The notes beneath the pieces were generated by a model. The model saw nothing but the letters and a program-made list of their open reading frames with translations, was not told the DNA's origin and searched no databases. A DNA stretch of 64,000 nt. Origin: Irpex lacteus. Lineage: Eukaryota > Basidiomycota > Agaricomycetes > Polyporales > Irpicaceae. The stretch is taken from the NCBI GenBank assembly GCA_001986395.2, contig MQVO02000038.1, forward strand, positions 124,001 through 188,000, read 5' to 3'. The number at the start of each line of letters is the position of its first letter. Position 1 is the stretch's first letter. Position numbers and translations under genes: made by a program. This document shows, piece by piece, positions 24,001 to 33,689 of this stretch.

Positions 24001-25880
24001 GCGTCGATCTCATTGGCGTTCCCTTTCAAGTCTTCACGGATCACCGAACACTTGAGAATTTCGACAAGCAGAAGAACCTATCCAGACGACAGGCTCGGTG
24101 GCAGGAACAACTCGCTCAATACAACTTCACTATCACCTATATCGAAGGAGAACGCAATTCCCCTGCGGATACTATGTCCCGCCGTCCTGACGTGGTCTCT
24201 GCCGACGTCGTCGGTGCTGTCTGGGTGGCTACTCGCTCGCTGTCTCGCTCTCGGTCTAAATCTACCGCCGCCATCACCGCTGTCAACGCTGTCAATCACC
24301 TAACTGTCTCCAGCGACCCCTCTTGGTTGCAAAACATCCGTGACGGTTACGCAACCGACAACTGGACGGTCAAGCTGCTAGACTCCCTGTGGTCGACGTT
24401 ACCAGCGGAGCGACGTGCTGAAGCTGGCGACAGATCGCCGCTCCAGGCTCTCGACGCCGGACTCTTGGACGAGCACTCTCGCATGGGCATCACTGTACGT
24501 GACCGCCTCCTCTACGTTGGAGAACGCCTCGTCGTGCCTCGCGTCAACAGTCTGCGGGAAGACCTGTTCCAGCTCGCTCACGACGCACTTGGCCACTTTG
24601 GCATGGACAAGTCCTACGGTGCCCTCCGTTCCGGTTATTACTGGCCGCACATGCGTAAAGATATGGAGAGCCTCTATCTACCTGGGTGCGAACAGTGCCA
24701 GCGTAACAAGTCGCCGACGCATAAGCCTCGCGGTCCACTGCACCCTCTGCCTGTACCCGACGGCCGCTGCCAGTCTGTCGCGATTGACTTCGTCGGTCCC
24801 CTACCAGAGGACAACGGCTTTAACTGCATAGTGACTATGACTTGTCGTCTCGGTTCCGACTTCCGCGCTGTCCCAACGCGGACGAACATCTCTGCCGAGG
24901 ATTTCGCTGCGCTCTTCTTTCGCGAATGGTACTGCAATAACGGCCTCCCCTTGGACATCGTCAGCGACCGCGACAAGCTGTTCGTTTCAAAGTTCTGGAA
25001 GGCTCTCACGCGGCTCACCGGTGTCAAACTTAAGATGTCGTCGTCGTATCACCCCGAAACGGATGGCTCCAGTGAACGATCGAATAAGACACTCATCCAG
25101 GCACTCCGCTACCACGTGCAGCGCAACCAGCGCGGCTGGGCTCGTGCATTGCCGCACATCCGTTTCAACTTCATGAACACGGTGAACGCCTCCACGGGTT
25201 TCTCCCCCTTCCAGCTTCGTCACGGCCGCTCCCCCTTACTCATTCCGCCCATTCTCGCAAAGAAACTCGACATTGCAGAAGAAGTGGACGCCGCGGCACT
25301 CGTGCAGCAGCTTGAGGCCGACGTCATGGAGGCCCAAGACAACTTGTTACTCGCTAAGACCGCTCAAGTCACGGCTGCAGATCGCGACCGCGCCCCTGAG
25401 CGAGAATACAAGACCGGCGACCTCGTGATGCTCTCAACTTTCCATCGACGCCGCGAGTACATGCAGAAGGGCGATAAACGTGTGGCGAAATTCATGTGCA
25501 GATACGACGGACCCTACGAAGTTGTACAATCTTGGCCTGACACCTCTGTCTACACGCTCAACCTTCCCGACCACCTCAGCATCTTCCCAACATTCCACGC
25601 GTCACTCCTCAAACCGTTCACTCCTAACAACGTCGATCTTTTCCCCTCCCGCTCCCACCCTGAACCTCCTCCTGTGATCACTCCCGACGGTCCTGAGCAA
25701 TACGTTGACAAAATCCTTGAACGACGCAAAATCGGCCGTGGTTACCGTTACCTTGTGCGCTGGGTTGGCTTTGGCCCAAACCACGACTCCTGGTTGCCCG
25801 GGCGCGAGGTCAAGGATCTCATTCAACTTACCGAGTTCTTGCGAGAACAAGGTATCGATGACCCCGAAGGAGATGATTAG
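21072..25880 (+). CDS. Gag-Pol polyprotein of the chromovirus
   Basis: From the first ATG (21,072) the frame gives 1,602 residues. The order is a retrotransposon-gag domain, a zinc knuckle of the variant form CX2CX6HX4C (residue 248), an aspartic protease with DTGS (Asp379), and a reverse transcriptase with YLDD (from residue 768). RNase H with SCDASDFCTGAVLS follows, then an integrase with an HHCC zinc finger and catalytic Asp1239, Asp1299 and Glu1335 (35 residues between the last two). A C-terminal chromodomain starts at about 1541 (YVDKILERRK, YLVRWVGF, DSWLP). The frame stays open for 159 codons upstream of this ATG, to 20,595, without another ATG, so initiation at a non-AUG codon is possible. 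All catalytic residues are present. Confidence 0.93.
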   Translation: MDRKTAKTMAEVVAPSVKYAPIMTAGDVTPDVLLTFMQRCRHYFKAKGIAEADQVAAVAPSFQDSGIANWFLTNEARFQAMKFGDFIKEFRKRWFKRNWADNIRTELELSNMNDEDHFDLWIEKIERLNELLTDTEYFLPAQELRKHIKFHSCLKLRLAASSIDGSAKTTYDDLKDYLSQRDEERREDLAQIRAAARRAIGSSSGSASRNSQSTRPTRDENSAPTAGRPALPKLSNAERQLLMDNSGCFKCRRPFADHNSRTCPNGFPDARSYKPLTASDVQNARTAAANKAPAKNRVAAIDEIDDFDDTVLVAAVRSQPTRNTARALPSAVLSRADDEFSSSDESECVPSAFSRPHFIFRAAVHAPSSISEPIPMLIDTGSPVVLVDNSLVDRLQLRRRQLPTQKSFTTAWGGEEQVATEWVKLRVSSANLAWTSRSVRAIVVSGLFSPVILGLPFFASNDCNIDPVSCTLLDRATGSDLLHPSPPPPKDTRSPRERLQEKNEMEQLRRMLAITQHRDVVRELQMLFRDTDHTDNPTRRTPRVSTALPHETDGPQVLAALKDRIESLAFLDTLKREDSLLRAKFSDCFGDIPPTCDLPTDVWHRFRLRDPDMVIARRQYECPKKYREVWKELLTEHLDAGRLVPSSSPYASPCFLIPKSDPTAKPRWVNDYRALNANTVPDVHPLPSIAEILSDCGKGQFWAKLDMTNSFFQTRVHPDDQQYTAVTTPFGLYEWTVMPQGCRNAPATHQRRMYNALRPYIGSICHVYLDDIIIWSSTLEEHRKNVTLVLEALRAHSLFCSPKKTDLFCVELDFLGHHISRRGIEADGLKIDSVLSWPTPRSATHVRSFLGLVRYIAAFLPALAQHTRVLNQLTTKEAEKDFTWGVEHALAFDAIKALVTSRQCLTTIDHSQLDTKKIFVSCDASDFCTGAVLSFGETVETARPVAFESQPLRAAELNYPVHEKELLAIVRALKKWRVDLIGVPFQVFTDHRTLENFDKQKNLSRRQARWQEQLAQYNFTITYIEGERNSPADTMSRRPDVVSADVVGAVWVATRSLSRSRSKSTAAITAVNAVNHLTVSSDPSWLQNIRDGYATDNWTVKLLDSLWSTLPAERRAEAGDRSPLQALDAGLLDEHSRMGITVRDRLLYVGERLVVPRVNSLREDLFQLAHDALGHFGMDKSYGALRSGYYWPHMRKDMESLYLPGCEQCQRNKSPTHKPRGPLHPLPVPDGRCQSVAIDFVGPLPEDNGFNCIVTMTCRLGSDFRAVPTRTNISAEDFAALFFREWYCNNGLPLDIVSDRDKLFVSKFWKALTRLTGVKLKMSSSYHPETDGSSERSNKTLIQALRYHVQRNQRGWARALPHIRFNFMNTVNASTGFSPFQLRHGRSPLLIPPILAKKLDIAEEVDAAALVQQLEADVMEAQDNLLLAKTAQVTAADRDRAPEREYKTGDLVMLSTFHRRREYMQKGDKRVAKFMCRYDGPYEVVQSWPDTSVYTLNLPDHLSIFPTFHASLLKPFTPNNVDLFPSRSHPEPPPVITPDGPEQYVDKILERRKIGRGYRYLVRWVGFGPNHDSWLPGREVKDLIQLTEFLREQGIDDPEGDD

Positions 25881-25899
25881 TTCTTAAAGGCTGGGAGAG

Positions 25900-26252
25900 T
25901 GTAACCCTGCGGATCACACAGACGATTATTTCTTATTCAACTTCCTTTTCCGGACGTTATTTCTCTTAGCGCTCACTTGCGTTCACGCTCCTTTTCACGT
26001 TCTCTCATTGGTCCCCCCCATTTCTATTCCCACATTCTCATTGGTCCCCTTCTCGTACCGTACGCTCTTATAAACCCTTCCCCGCCCTTCGAGCCTCCTT
26101 AGTCTCTTTCCCCCGGCTCGAAGGTATGCTTATAGTCTCTCTCTGCGACACCTTGTACTTACTGAGTCTCTTTCCCCCGGCTCGAAGAATAAAACACGTA
26201 AAAAATCACTTTTCCGTCTGAGTGTTGCCTTGCCATCGTCGGCAGGCTTCCA
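25900..26252 (+). repeat. 3' LTR
   Basis: Identical by eye to the 5' LTR over 353 bp and followed by the second CGATG target copy. It also supplies a promoter (TTATAAA) directed toward the 3' end of the neighbouring CDCA7-like gene, which is read in the opposite direction. Confidence 0.92.
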
Positions 26253-26335
26253 CGATGATAGGGATGTTTCGAGGATTAAGTATGTATTACAGATATGATT
26301 ACCAAAAATATCGTCGTAAGACCAAGAACGAGGAA

Positions 26336-29300
26336 TCAAGGTGGCGCGGAGGGTGTTCTATCATCGGCATCGTGTTGAGATAGCGTTCCAAGTAGGTCTG
26401 CAAGGGTAAAAGACAGCTGAGCGGCATCGAGTGGCTTAGATGGGGAATCCAGGTTCGCATTCGTCTCGTCTCCTTCTTCGGCATCCAGGGAAGGTGGTGT
26501 AAGCGGTCCCTCGAAAGACGTCAAAGCGTCAAAACTCTTGTATGCCGCGACATTGAACAATGGACCCCGCTTGCCAACGTATGCACGACCGAGAAGGGGA
26601 TCAGCAGGCTCTTCAGCCACAGTCGAGCGCCACTTGGGACGAGGTTGACCGATAAACTGACGCTTTCTTATTGCCTTCTTGGCGGAGGGCTGAGGATCGT
26701 TGGAGACGAGAACGATCTTCTGACTAGGTCCGTCTGCGACGATTCCTACGCCGATACGCTTGCGGCCGGTAAGGTCGTAAACGGCGCCGAAGGTTTGTCC
26801 CACTGGGAGTGCAGCTGGGACCGGTATCTGTACGTCAGAGTACCCATCCTCAGTGTATCCGTAGTCACTGTCATCGCGTTCGTCGTCGTCCCGTCTCTTA
26901 GCTTTCTTCTTCGTCCTAATCTCGAGGGCTGTCTTGACATGTTTGGTGGAAACATAGACTTCGCCACGCTTGCGAGCACAAGTTGTGCAATTACAATAGT
27001 CGTCGCACTTGGGGCATATAAAGTTCGGAGTGTCGAGATCGAAGCGAATCTGCGAATCCGGATACCTAGTACCGTGCGAAGGAACAAGGCGGACCCAGCA
27101 TAGCGTCAGATTCGAGCACCTGCCTGTAGAATTAACTGAACAACAGCTTACCGCTTGAGAATACACTTTTCACAAAAAAGCAGGAGACAGGGCTGGCCAT
27201 CAGAGGCCCGCATGCCACGACACTGCATCTTCGCGTAGTTGTTGTTGCCCCGACACTGATGACAGAATCCACCCTCGAAGTTGGGGCCAATCTTCCTGAT
27301 AGGTTTCGGTTTAGGGCCCTTCGTTGGCTTGAACGAGCCATCAACGGACTTCCGTACGACTTTGCTGGAAGATTGAGCTGCGCCTGACACTGATAGCCCG
27401 CGAACGCGAACGCTGCCTGGGTCAACTGACTCCCTCGCCTCGACAACCTTCGCAGTCGGCTTTCGGTCGCGCCTTCCAACGACTCGCTGTGTCAGCGAAT
27501 CAGGGTCCGCCTCCGCCTGTCGAGCGCGAATACCGACATCACTCGCCCGCTCTTTCCCTTTACTCTTCTTCTGACGAGGACTGAAGTCCTCGTCCTGCGA
27601 ATCGCTCGTAGCATCAGATTCTACAGCAAAGCTTGAAGCCACGTCCTCGAAGATACTAGTAGTAGCTCGCGAGAGTGACGTGCGCAAAGGCAAATCCAGG
27701 GACGACGGCGTGGGTGAAGGAGACGGCGTACGGAATTGGTTGATAAGGGCAGGCGGCGGCGCAAGGAGCGTAGGGTCAATCGTCCCGTCCGTACTGTAGA
27801 ACACCGCGCCTTCGTGGCCGAAATTTGGAGTTATGTATGATGGGCCTGTATACGATGTGTTCGGTGCCTCGTCGAAATGGGGTGACGAGGATGACGGGTG
27901 GCCATAGGCTTCGACGCGTGTGTCATCCTTCTCGACATGGGGGCTACGTATGAATGACCCGCCATCGTATGGCTCGTCCTGGACACCAAGGAACGCGTCG
28001 CGGTCCCTCACCACAGTCAGACGGTCCAGACGGTCCTCAGCGGGAGGAGGAAACACCTTGAAGTCGGGATGAACGGCAAAGGCATGCGCATTGGACTGTG
28101 CGATTTGAGACGAGGGCTGGTGTTGTACAGTGGCTGGAGGCTGATGTTGCACAGTGGCTGAAGACTGATGTTGTACTGTGGTTGAAGACTGATGTTGTAC
28201 AACGGTGTCAGGCCGCTCTGAGCTTGGACCAGGCTTCGGTGGAGGGGCAGGTTTCAGAACTCGGCGTCGAGACGGGGACTTCTGCGAGGCGCCAGCAGTC
28301 GAGCGCCCAACGTTCGTCTTGGAAAGCCTCGCAGGAGTCGCAAGTGTGGTAGAAGTCACAGAAGGAACAACAGCCAAAGCTTCCTTCCTCCGTTCCTGCA
28401 AGTCCCCAGAGAAACCAAACCTACGAAACAACACCAGCCTAAGTATCTTCTCCAAGCGCGCCTCACCACCATACCGTTCCTCGAACCTGTCCGTATCCGT
28501 ATTACAGTCAATCTCCACCTCGAGATACTCGAGATACCGCGCGAACACATCGCGCGCCTCTGGCCCCAGCGACTCCAGCCCGATCTCATAGGGGGATGAT
28601 TCCGGGAACGCAGGCGACTTAAGCTTGTCGTTGAGACGAGGCTTCTTGGGACGTAGAGGATGAGACTCTGAGCGTTTCCGTTTCTGCGGTGGGTGTGTTT
28701 GTGGGCCTGGCTTTTGATTTTTGGGAGGTCGACCGCGTTTTCTGGGCGGAGGTAGCTCGTGAATATTGGGAATGTACGCCGATATGGGGCGGGCTTGCTC
28801 TCGGGTGTGGTGTGCGGACAGCGGAGGAACGTCGACGCAGAACGTTTTCGTACCGGGCACAGGCAATGGCTTAATCGGCGAAGGCGGTGAAGATAGGGGC
28901 GACGAGACAAACTGTCGCTCGCCACTCTCTTTGTCTCCCTGCGGTGACCGCGAAATCGCCTCGCTAGTCACCTTCTGCGAGACCTAGACCATTATTGAGT
29001 CATCGAGAAGACATCATTGGGATTTTCTTTACCTGATGCGATTGCTGTTCCACGAGCGTACTTTCACCGGTACTTCTCGACCCAAATGGACCCGAGTTCT
29101 CACCACTGGCCGGTGAGTCACTATGTGATATACGCATAGGTGAATCCGATCTCATGTTGACGTCCTCTCGCGCAGGAGAATGCGAAGGACGTGGGGCATC
29201 AGGAGAGATGGGAGAAGTAGCTTGTGGCGTCTCTGGTACAACCGAGAGCTCCTATACGTGTAAACAGTTAATTGTTAATGTGAAAGTACACCCTTCATGA

Positions 29301-30831
29301 TACATGCAAACTCACCCTTCGTGATGCTGCAGGTAGAGACACTGGGATCGGAGTAACCTTGGACGAAGTAAGCTGTGGGCTTTGACGAGCGGCCTCAACG
29401 CGACTGGAGTCAGAATCCTGGATGTTACAACCTAAGCATACGCAAAAAACGACCAACCCGCATAGAACACACCTGTATCGACTGACCGTCTTGAACGGAA
29501 GTGTGGACTTGCAAATCCGGTCGAGCCACCGTAGGGTCTGAACCTCCCTCAGCTCCTTCAGACAGCTGTGGGACACAACCCATAGCCAGAGCAACGAATG
29601 CTTCCTTATCCAGCCCCGTCCAAAAACTAGCTGGGCCAAACAAACTGGTATTAGGTTGAGGATCCGCATTCGGCTGTAAAAGCGGAAAGGCCATAGAAGC
29701 TTCGGGTGATAGGCGTCGCGGGGAAGTGTTAAAAGCGTCATGGAAAGAATCCAACAGTGACGTGGGCGTCGGAGGTGCGATGGGATCAGATTCAGGGCGG
29801 GAAGATTTGTGTTCCTATTCGGTGGTGTGAGCAAGCTCAGTTGACTGTATGCTAATGAATAAAATCGTGACACTGACAGATACAGCAGCAGATATGCTGT
29901 CTTGTTGGTTAGATTGTGAATCGAGAGTCATATCTTCGCCGAGTAAGGCGGGTAGCTCAGAGGTGGGGTAGTGGGAAGGTGAGAAAGACAAAGCTGGAGG
30001 TACTGAGCGGCGGGCCTCTTCGTCCGAGGTTGAAATATTCTGGAGGCCTTCTGGCTCGCTACTGGACTTTCGTTTCGAAGAAGAAGACCCTTGGCTTGTG
30101 GGACTCATGGCAGGGCCGACAGGAGGAGGCAAAGACGAAATGACGTCCATCAACGTCAATTGTCCATGCTCGTCAAGTAAAGCGGGTGGTATTGCTTGAA
30201 GCCAGCTTACAGAGCTTGACGGCGACTATGATAGGGATGACGGGTGAGATATGATGCTATCAGCTGGGCGTACATACCTTGTGAGATTGAGGATTCCAGG
30301 TATTACTCTCGTCTGCCATCTCGGGAGTTAACACAGTCGCCGGTACTTGCCAGTGGTGTTCAAGCTATACATCCGTCAGATGCCTACCAACGCACCAAAG
30401 AATATCTCTAAACGCACCTTTGGAGGAGAAGACGCCATCAAGTCGTCCGACGTAAGTAACATACCCTCCACACGCCGACGCTCCTCGTCGTTATTAGAGA
30501 AAGACGAGTCCGACGAGATCGACATGGCCGACCAGCTGTTACGCCTGAGAGGATCGTAGCTCGAAGCATGAGCCGTCCACTGAGAGCTCGAGCCTCCGCC
30601 GCGCACAGGAGTCTGCGGCACCGGCGGCGGCGGCATAGCCAACGCACTTTGCCTCCGCAACTCCTCTTCGGCCACTCGTTGTTCCTCAGTAGTACGCTGC
30701 GCCCCCTGGTTCAAGTTCACCGCCTGTCTATGCGCGGAGGAGGACGAAGATGCTGTTGCTGATGCAGAGGACGCAGGCTGGTTGAGACTGCCGTCCCAGT
30801 TGGCCAGGGTGAAGAATTGGTTGGAGGACAT
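26336..30831 (-). CDS. CDCA7/R1-type zinc-finger (zf-4CXXC_R1) protein
   Basis: Eight exons (30,831-30,418; 30,364-30,278; 30,225-29,878; 29,814-29,473; 29,417-29,316; 29,251-29,033; 28,983-27,152; 27,065-26,336) give 1,357 residues. The first 1,070 residues are mostly disordered, rich in Ser/Pro, with an AT-hook-like KRGRPPK. A tandem repeat of an eight-residue unit (TVQHQSSA-like, four copies) lies near 28,100-28,210. Residues 1078-1150 form the cysteine-rich domain: CHQC, C..C, FCEKC, CPKC, CNC, CTTC. This is the zf-4CXXC_R1 fold of CDCA7, the partner of the HELLS remodeller in vertebrates, linked to DNA methylation. By analogy this protein may recruit an SNF2 remodeller to chromatin; that is inference. 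The last exon junction lies inside the zinc finger. Confidence 0.8.
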
Positions 30832-31638
30832 GGCGACGAGGACGACAGCTTCTTTCGTTTACGTTCACGTGGAGGCGGACTTTGATGTCTTCTCATACGC
30901 GACAGCCCTGTCCTACGCGAATGCGACCCCAATCTGCCTGGATCGCGGTGAACTGAGCCGGTCGTTTGTTACGCGTTTGCAGCTCAAGTTTCCAAGTTTC
31001 TTCTTGCCTCCTTTTGGCGCCGTGCGATCAAGTGCGAGCTGAGGGAAATAGGCTGTGTCTGCTCGTCGTGAGATGAGATGTGCTCGCCGACGAACGAGAG
31101 TAGGCTGCTGAGAGAGAAGAGCACAGAGGCGGTTTTCCCAAACCATTTGATGCATTGCAAGCGACGCCAGAACGCGACCTGACTCTGCACACGAGCCGGC
31201 AAATGCCGAGCACGACATGGACACACAAACACCGTGGCGGCGATCTCTGAGAAGGACATTTATAGCAGTTTCAAGCTTATTTCCTGGGACGGTGGAAAAG
31301 CAGATACATGTATTGTTTATTGATGGAAGTTCATATACAGTTTCAAGATATCCCAAGACCGCGATACACAACCTACGACAGAAACTAAACCTCCACGAGG
31401 AGGATCCAACGACGCTTCACCTTGATCAGAGGACGGAAATCGTACCAAGAGGATACAGCATACAAGTTACACGCATAGTGAGAACACTATGTACAAATTA
31501 ACAACGTAGTTTTATCGAACGTGGAGCAGATGCAGCGGACACATGCACATTGTTCAGGGGAGGGAGAGTGGGAAGTGGAGACGCCAATTTGCAAGAGAAA
31601 CGGAGGGTTATGTGCATGACAGGTCAGAGCTACCAAGC
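30832..31638. other. Intergenic region
   Basis: Promoter of the CDCA7-like gene and 3' flank of NAP1. I found no supported gene in these 800 bp. Confidence 0.5.
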
Positions 31639-33228
31639 TTACTGCTGCTTGCACTCCTGAGCATCGACGTTGTCCGAGGCGGCCGCACGTCGGGGAGGTC
31701 CGCGTCTCCTGGTAGGCACATCGTCGTCCGAATCGTCCTCCTAATCATCATCCTTGACAGTCAGTCACTTTCCTGTGCTCGTTCGAATGAGAACAAATAG
31801 TACTTACATCCTCGAAACGATCCTCATCGTCGTCATCGTCCTCAAGAGACTCGAAGTCATCATCATCCTCGTCAAAGCCCTCGAACTCGAGTGCCCGGCC
31901 AGTAAACCAATCAACCGCACGTGGGATGATCTAGAAATGGTCGTTAGCTTTCATACAACTTGAGCACACATAAGGGTACGCACCTTCTCCTTGAGATCCT
32001 CTCCAATCTGATAATCTATCTCAAGCTGCTCTTCAACAGCCTCGAGCTCCTCCTCGTCGATTTCACCGCTCTCGATGGCCTCTTCTGAGGGAGCCTTAGG
32101 AGGGCTGAAGAAGTTGAAGAAGGAATCCACGTTCTTAGCCTTACGAACCAGACGCGTGCGGTTGGTGTCTACAAAAGCCAAGTTAAAAATCATGAAAATC
32201 GCGTTCAGCTATCTACTTACTCTTGTTTCGCTGCTTCTTGATCTCGAACGACTTGGTCAGGTCCTTGTCCTCTTTCCAGTCGATCTTCGTTCCGATGGCG
32301 CCATCATAAGCGAAATCTCCAAAGTATCCGACCTCCTTCTGGTACAAGTACGTCTTCTCAAGGACAGTGTTCGTGAAGAACTCGTTCGGCTGGAAGTGGA
32401 ACAACAACTTGAATCCGAGCTGAGACTCCGAAGTCGGCAGGTACTCGACGGTGATATCAGTGAGGCTCTTCAGGGCGGCTGCGTCACGGTCATTGATTAT
32501 CTCGTTCAATCCGGGGTGATTGCGCAAAGCAGTGAGCCAGAACTCGGGAATAGCAGCAGCCTCCGGCTCGCTGACAGCAGGGAGAGGCGTGTAGTCTTCA
32601 TCGTCCTTCTTCGACTCCTCCTCGCCCACCTTGATCTCTTCCGGTGTGGGCTTGGCCTCACCGAGGACGATCGCCCGACGGCGCTCCCAAAGAGGCTTTT
32701 GAAGCTCAGCGTACTACCATCCGATTTGCAAGATCAGCCGATTGTCACCCCCAACGAAAGAAAAGGACACAGAGATAACGAGATCAGCGAGATCAAACAG
32801 GATATGCGTGTCCGAGGGCCAATAATGATAATGGAACAAGTGTGGATACAGAAAAGACAAACGCGTACCTTTTTCTCGAGCTCGAGACATTCACGCTTGT
32901 ACTGGTTCTGTAGCTCGTTGTGCTTCGCCTGCACGCCCTTGAGAGCCTCGACACTGCGCTTCACCTCGACCGGGAGACTCTCGACGTACCCCGAGCTCCG
33001 GCCGACGAGTCCGGCGAGCTTGCCCTGCACGAGACCGAGCATGGCAGACTGGGCACCAGCAGGAAGCGAGCTTCCTTCAACGTCCTCATCCTCGGGCTCC
33101 TCGCTCTCCGTGATATCTGGGACGGTAGGACGAGAGAGACCTTGGGCGATGGGTGCGTGTGTCAGGGGAGTGTTTTGGGGCGTCGGTGCGGTAGGGTCGA
33201 GATGGCTGATAGGGATGGAGGACGACAT
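31639..33228 (-). CDS. NAP1: Nucleosome assembly protein NAP1
   Basis: Five exons (33,228-32,869; 32,713-32,221; 32,168-31,984; 31,930-31,808; 31,740-31,639) encode 420 residues, close to the 417 of yeast Nap1. Family blocks are YAELQKPLWERRRAIVLGE, IPEFWLTALRNHPGL, LLFHFQPNEFFTN, SFFNFFSPP and IPRAVDWFTGRALEFEGFDEDDDD. Nap1 is an H2A-H2B chaperone and shuttles histones between cytoplasm and nucleus. The acidic tail after the last block binds histones. The protein ends ECKQQ, the same CaaX-like ending as animal NAP1 proteins, which supports the choice of the last acceptor (31,741); the earlier AG would lead straight to a stop. Confidence 0.93.
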
Positions 33229-33689
33229 GGTGCGAAGGTGGTGGTGGTAAGGACTTGAGAGACGTAGAAAACGTTGCAGGTGAAGTTTTGTCTTCCGCGC
33301 GTGCGATGCTCAAAGAAAGTCCTGGCGGTGGCTGAGATCTAATTTGATTGCACAGCGCGTGTAGTATTTTGGGCGGGGTTTCCTGTAGTTGGTCAAATTC
33401 AATCAACTCAGCTGGTCGGAGTTCATAACCACCCGGAACTCGAGAACTCATGATCGTCATCTACAGTTTGCGACGTGAAGTTTACGTTTACTTGTACAGT
33501 GGTTTTAATTCTACATCGATAGACGCAAAGTTCTCTGCATTCCATACACATCGAACGTCAATCATACCCCACATTAGGGGTGGCTGATGGTAATGCATTG
33601 GGTGGCTTTCCATAGATTGGAATACTACTGGATGCCGCAAAGATGAGTACGGCGCCGCAAAACAAAAATAGGCACACACCACTGACAGG
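33229..33689. other. Intergenic region
   Basis: NAP1 promoter and 3' flank of the UBP14 gene. Nothing else seen. Confidence 0.5.

Larger units (their letters stand above)
20191..26257 (+). mobile_element. Complete Ty3/gypsy chromovirus LTR retrotransposon
   Basis: The element runs from 20,196 to 26,252 with a 5-bp target duplication CGATG at 20,191-20,195 and 26,253-26,257. The two LTRs are 353 bp each and identical as far as I can read them. One uninterrupted gag-pol frame lies between them. A purine-rich tract AAAGGCTGGGAGAG sits directly before the 3' LTR and should be the polypurine tract. Identical LTRs, an intact frame and an intact target duplication indicate a very recent insertion. 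It landed between two convergent genes, with its 3' end 78 bp from the stop codon of the CDCA7-like gene. Confidence 0.95.

Noticed and set aside
32075..33250. 391-codon open frame on the plus strand
   Set aside because: It is antisense to the NAP1 exons and exists only because of the codon bias of the real gene.
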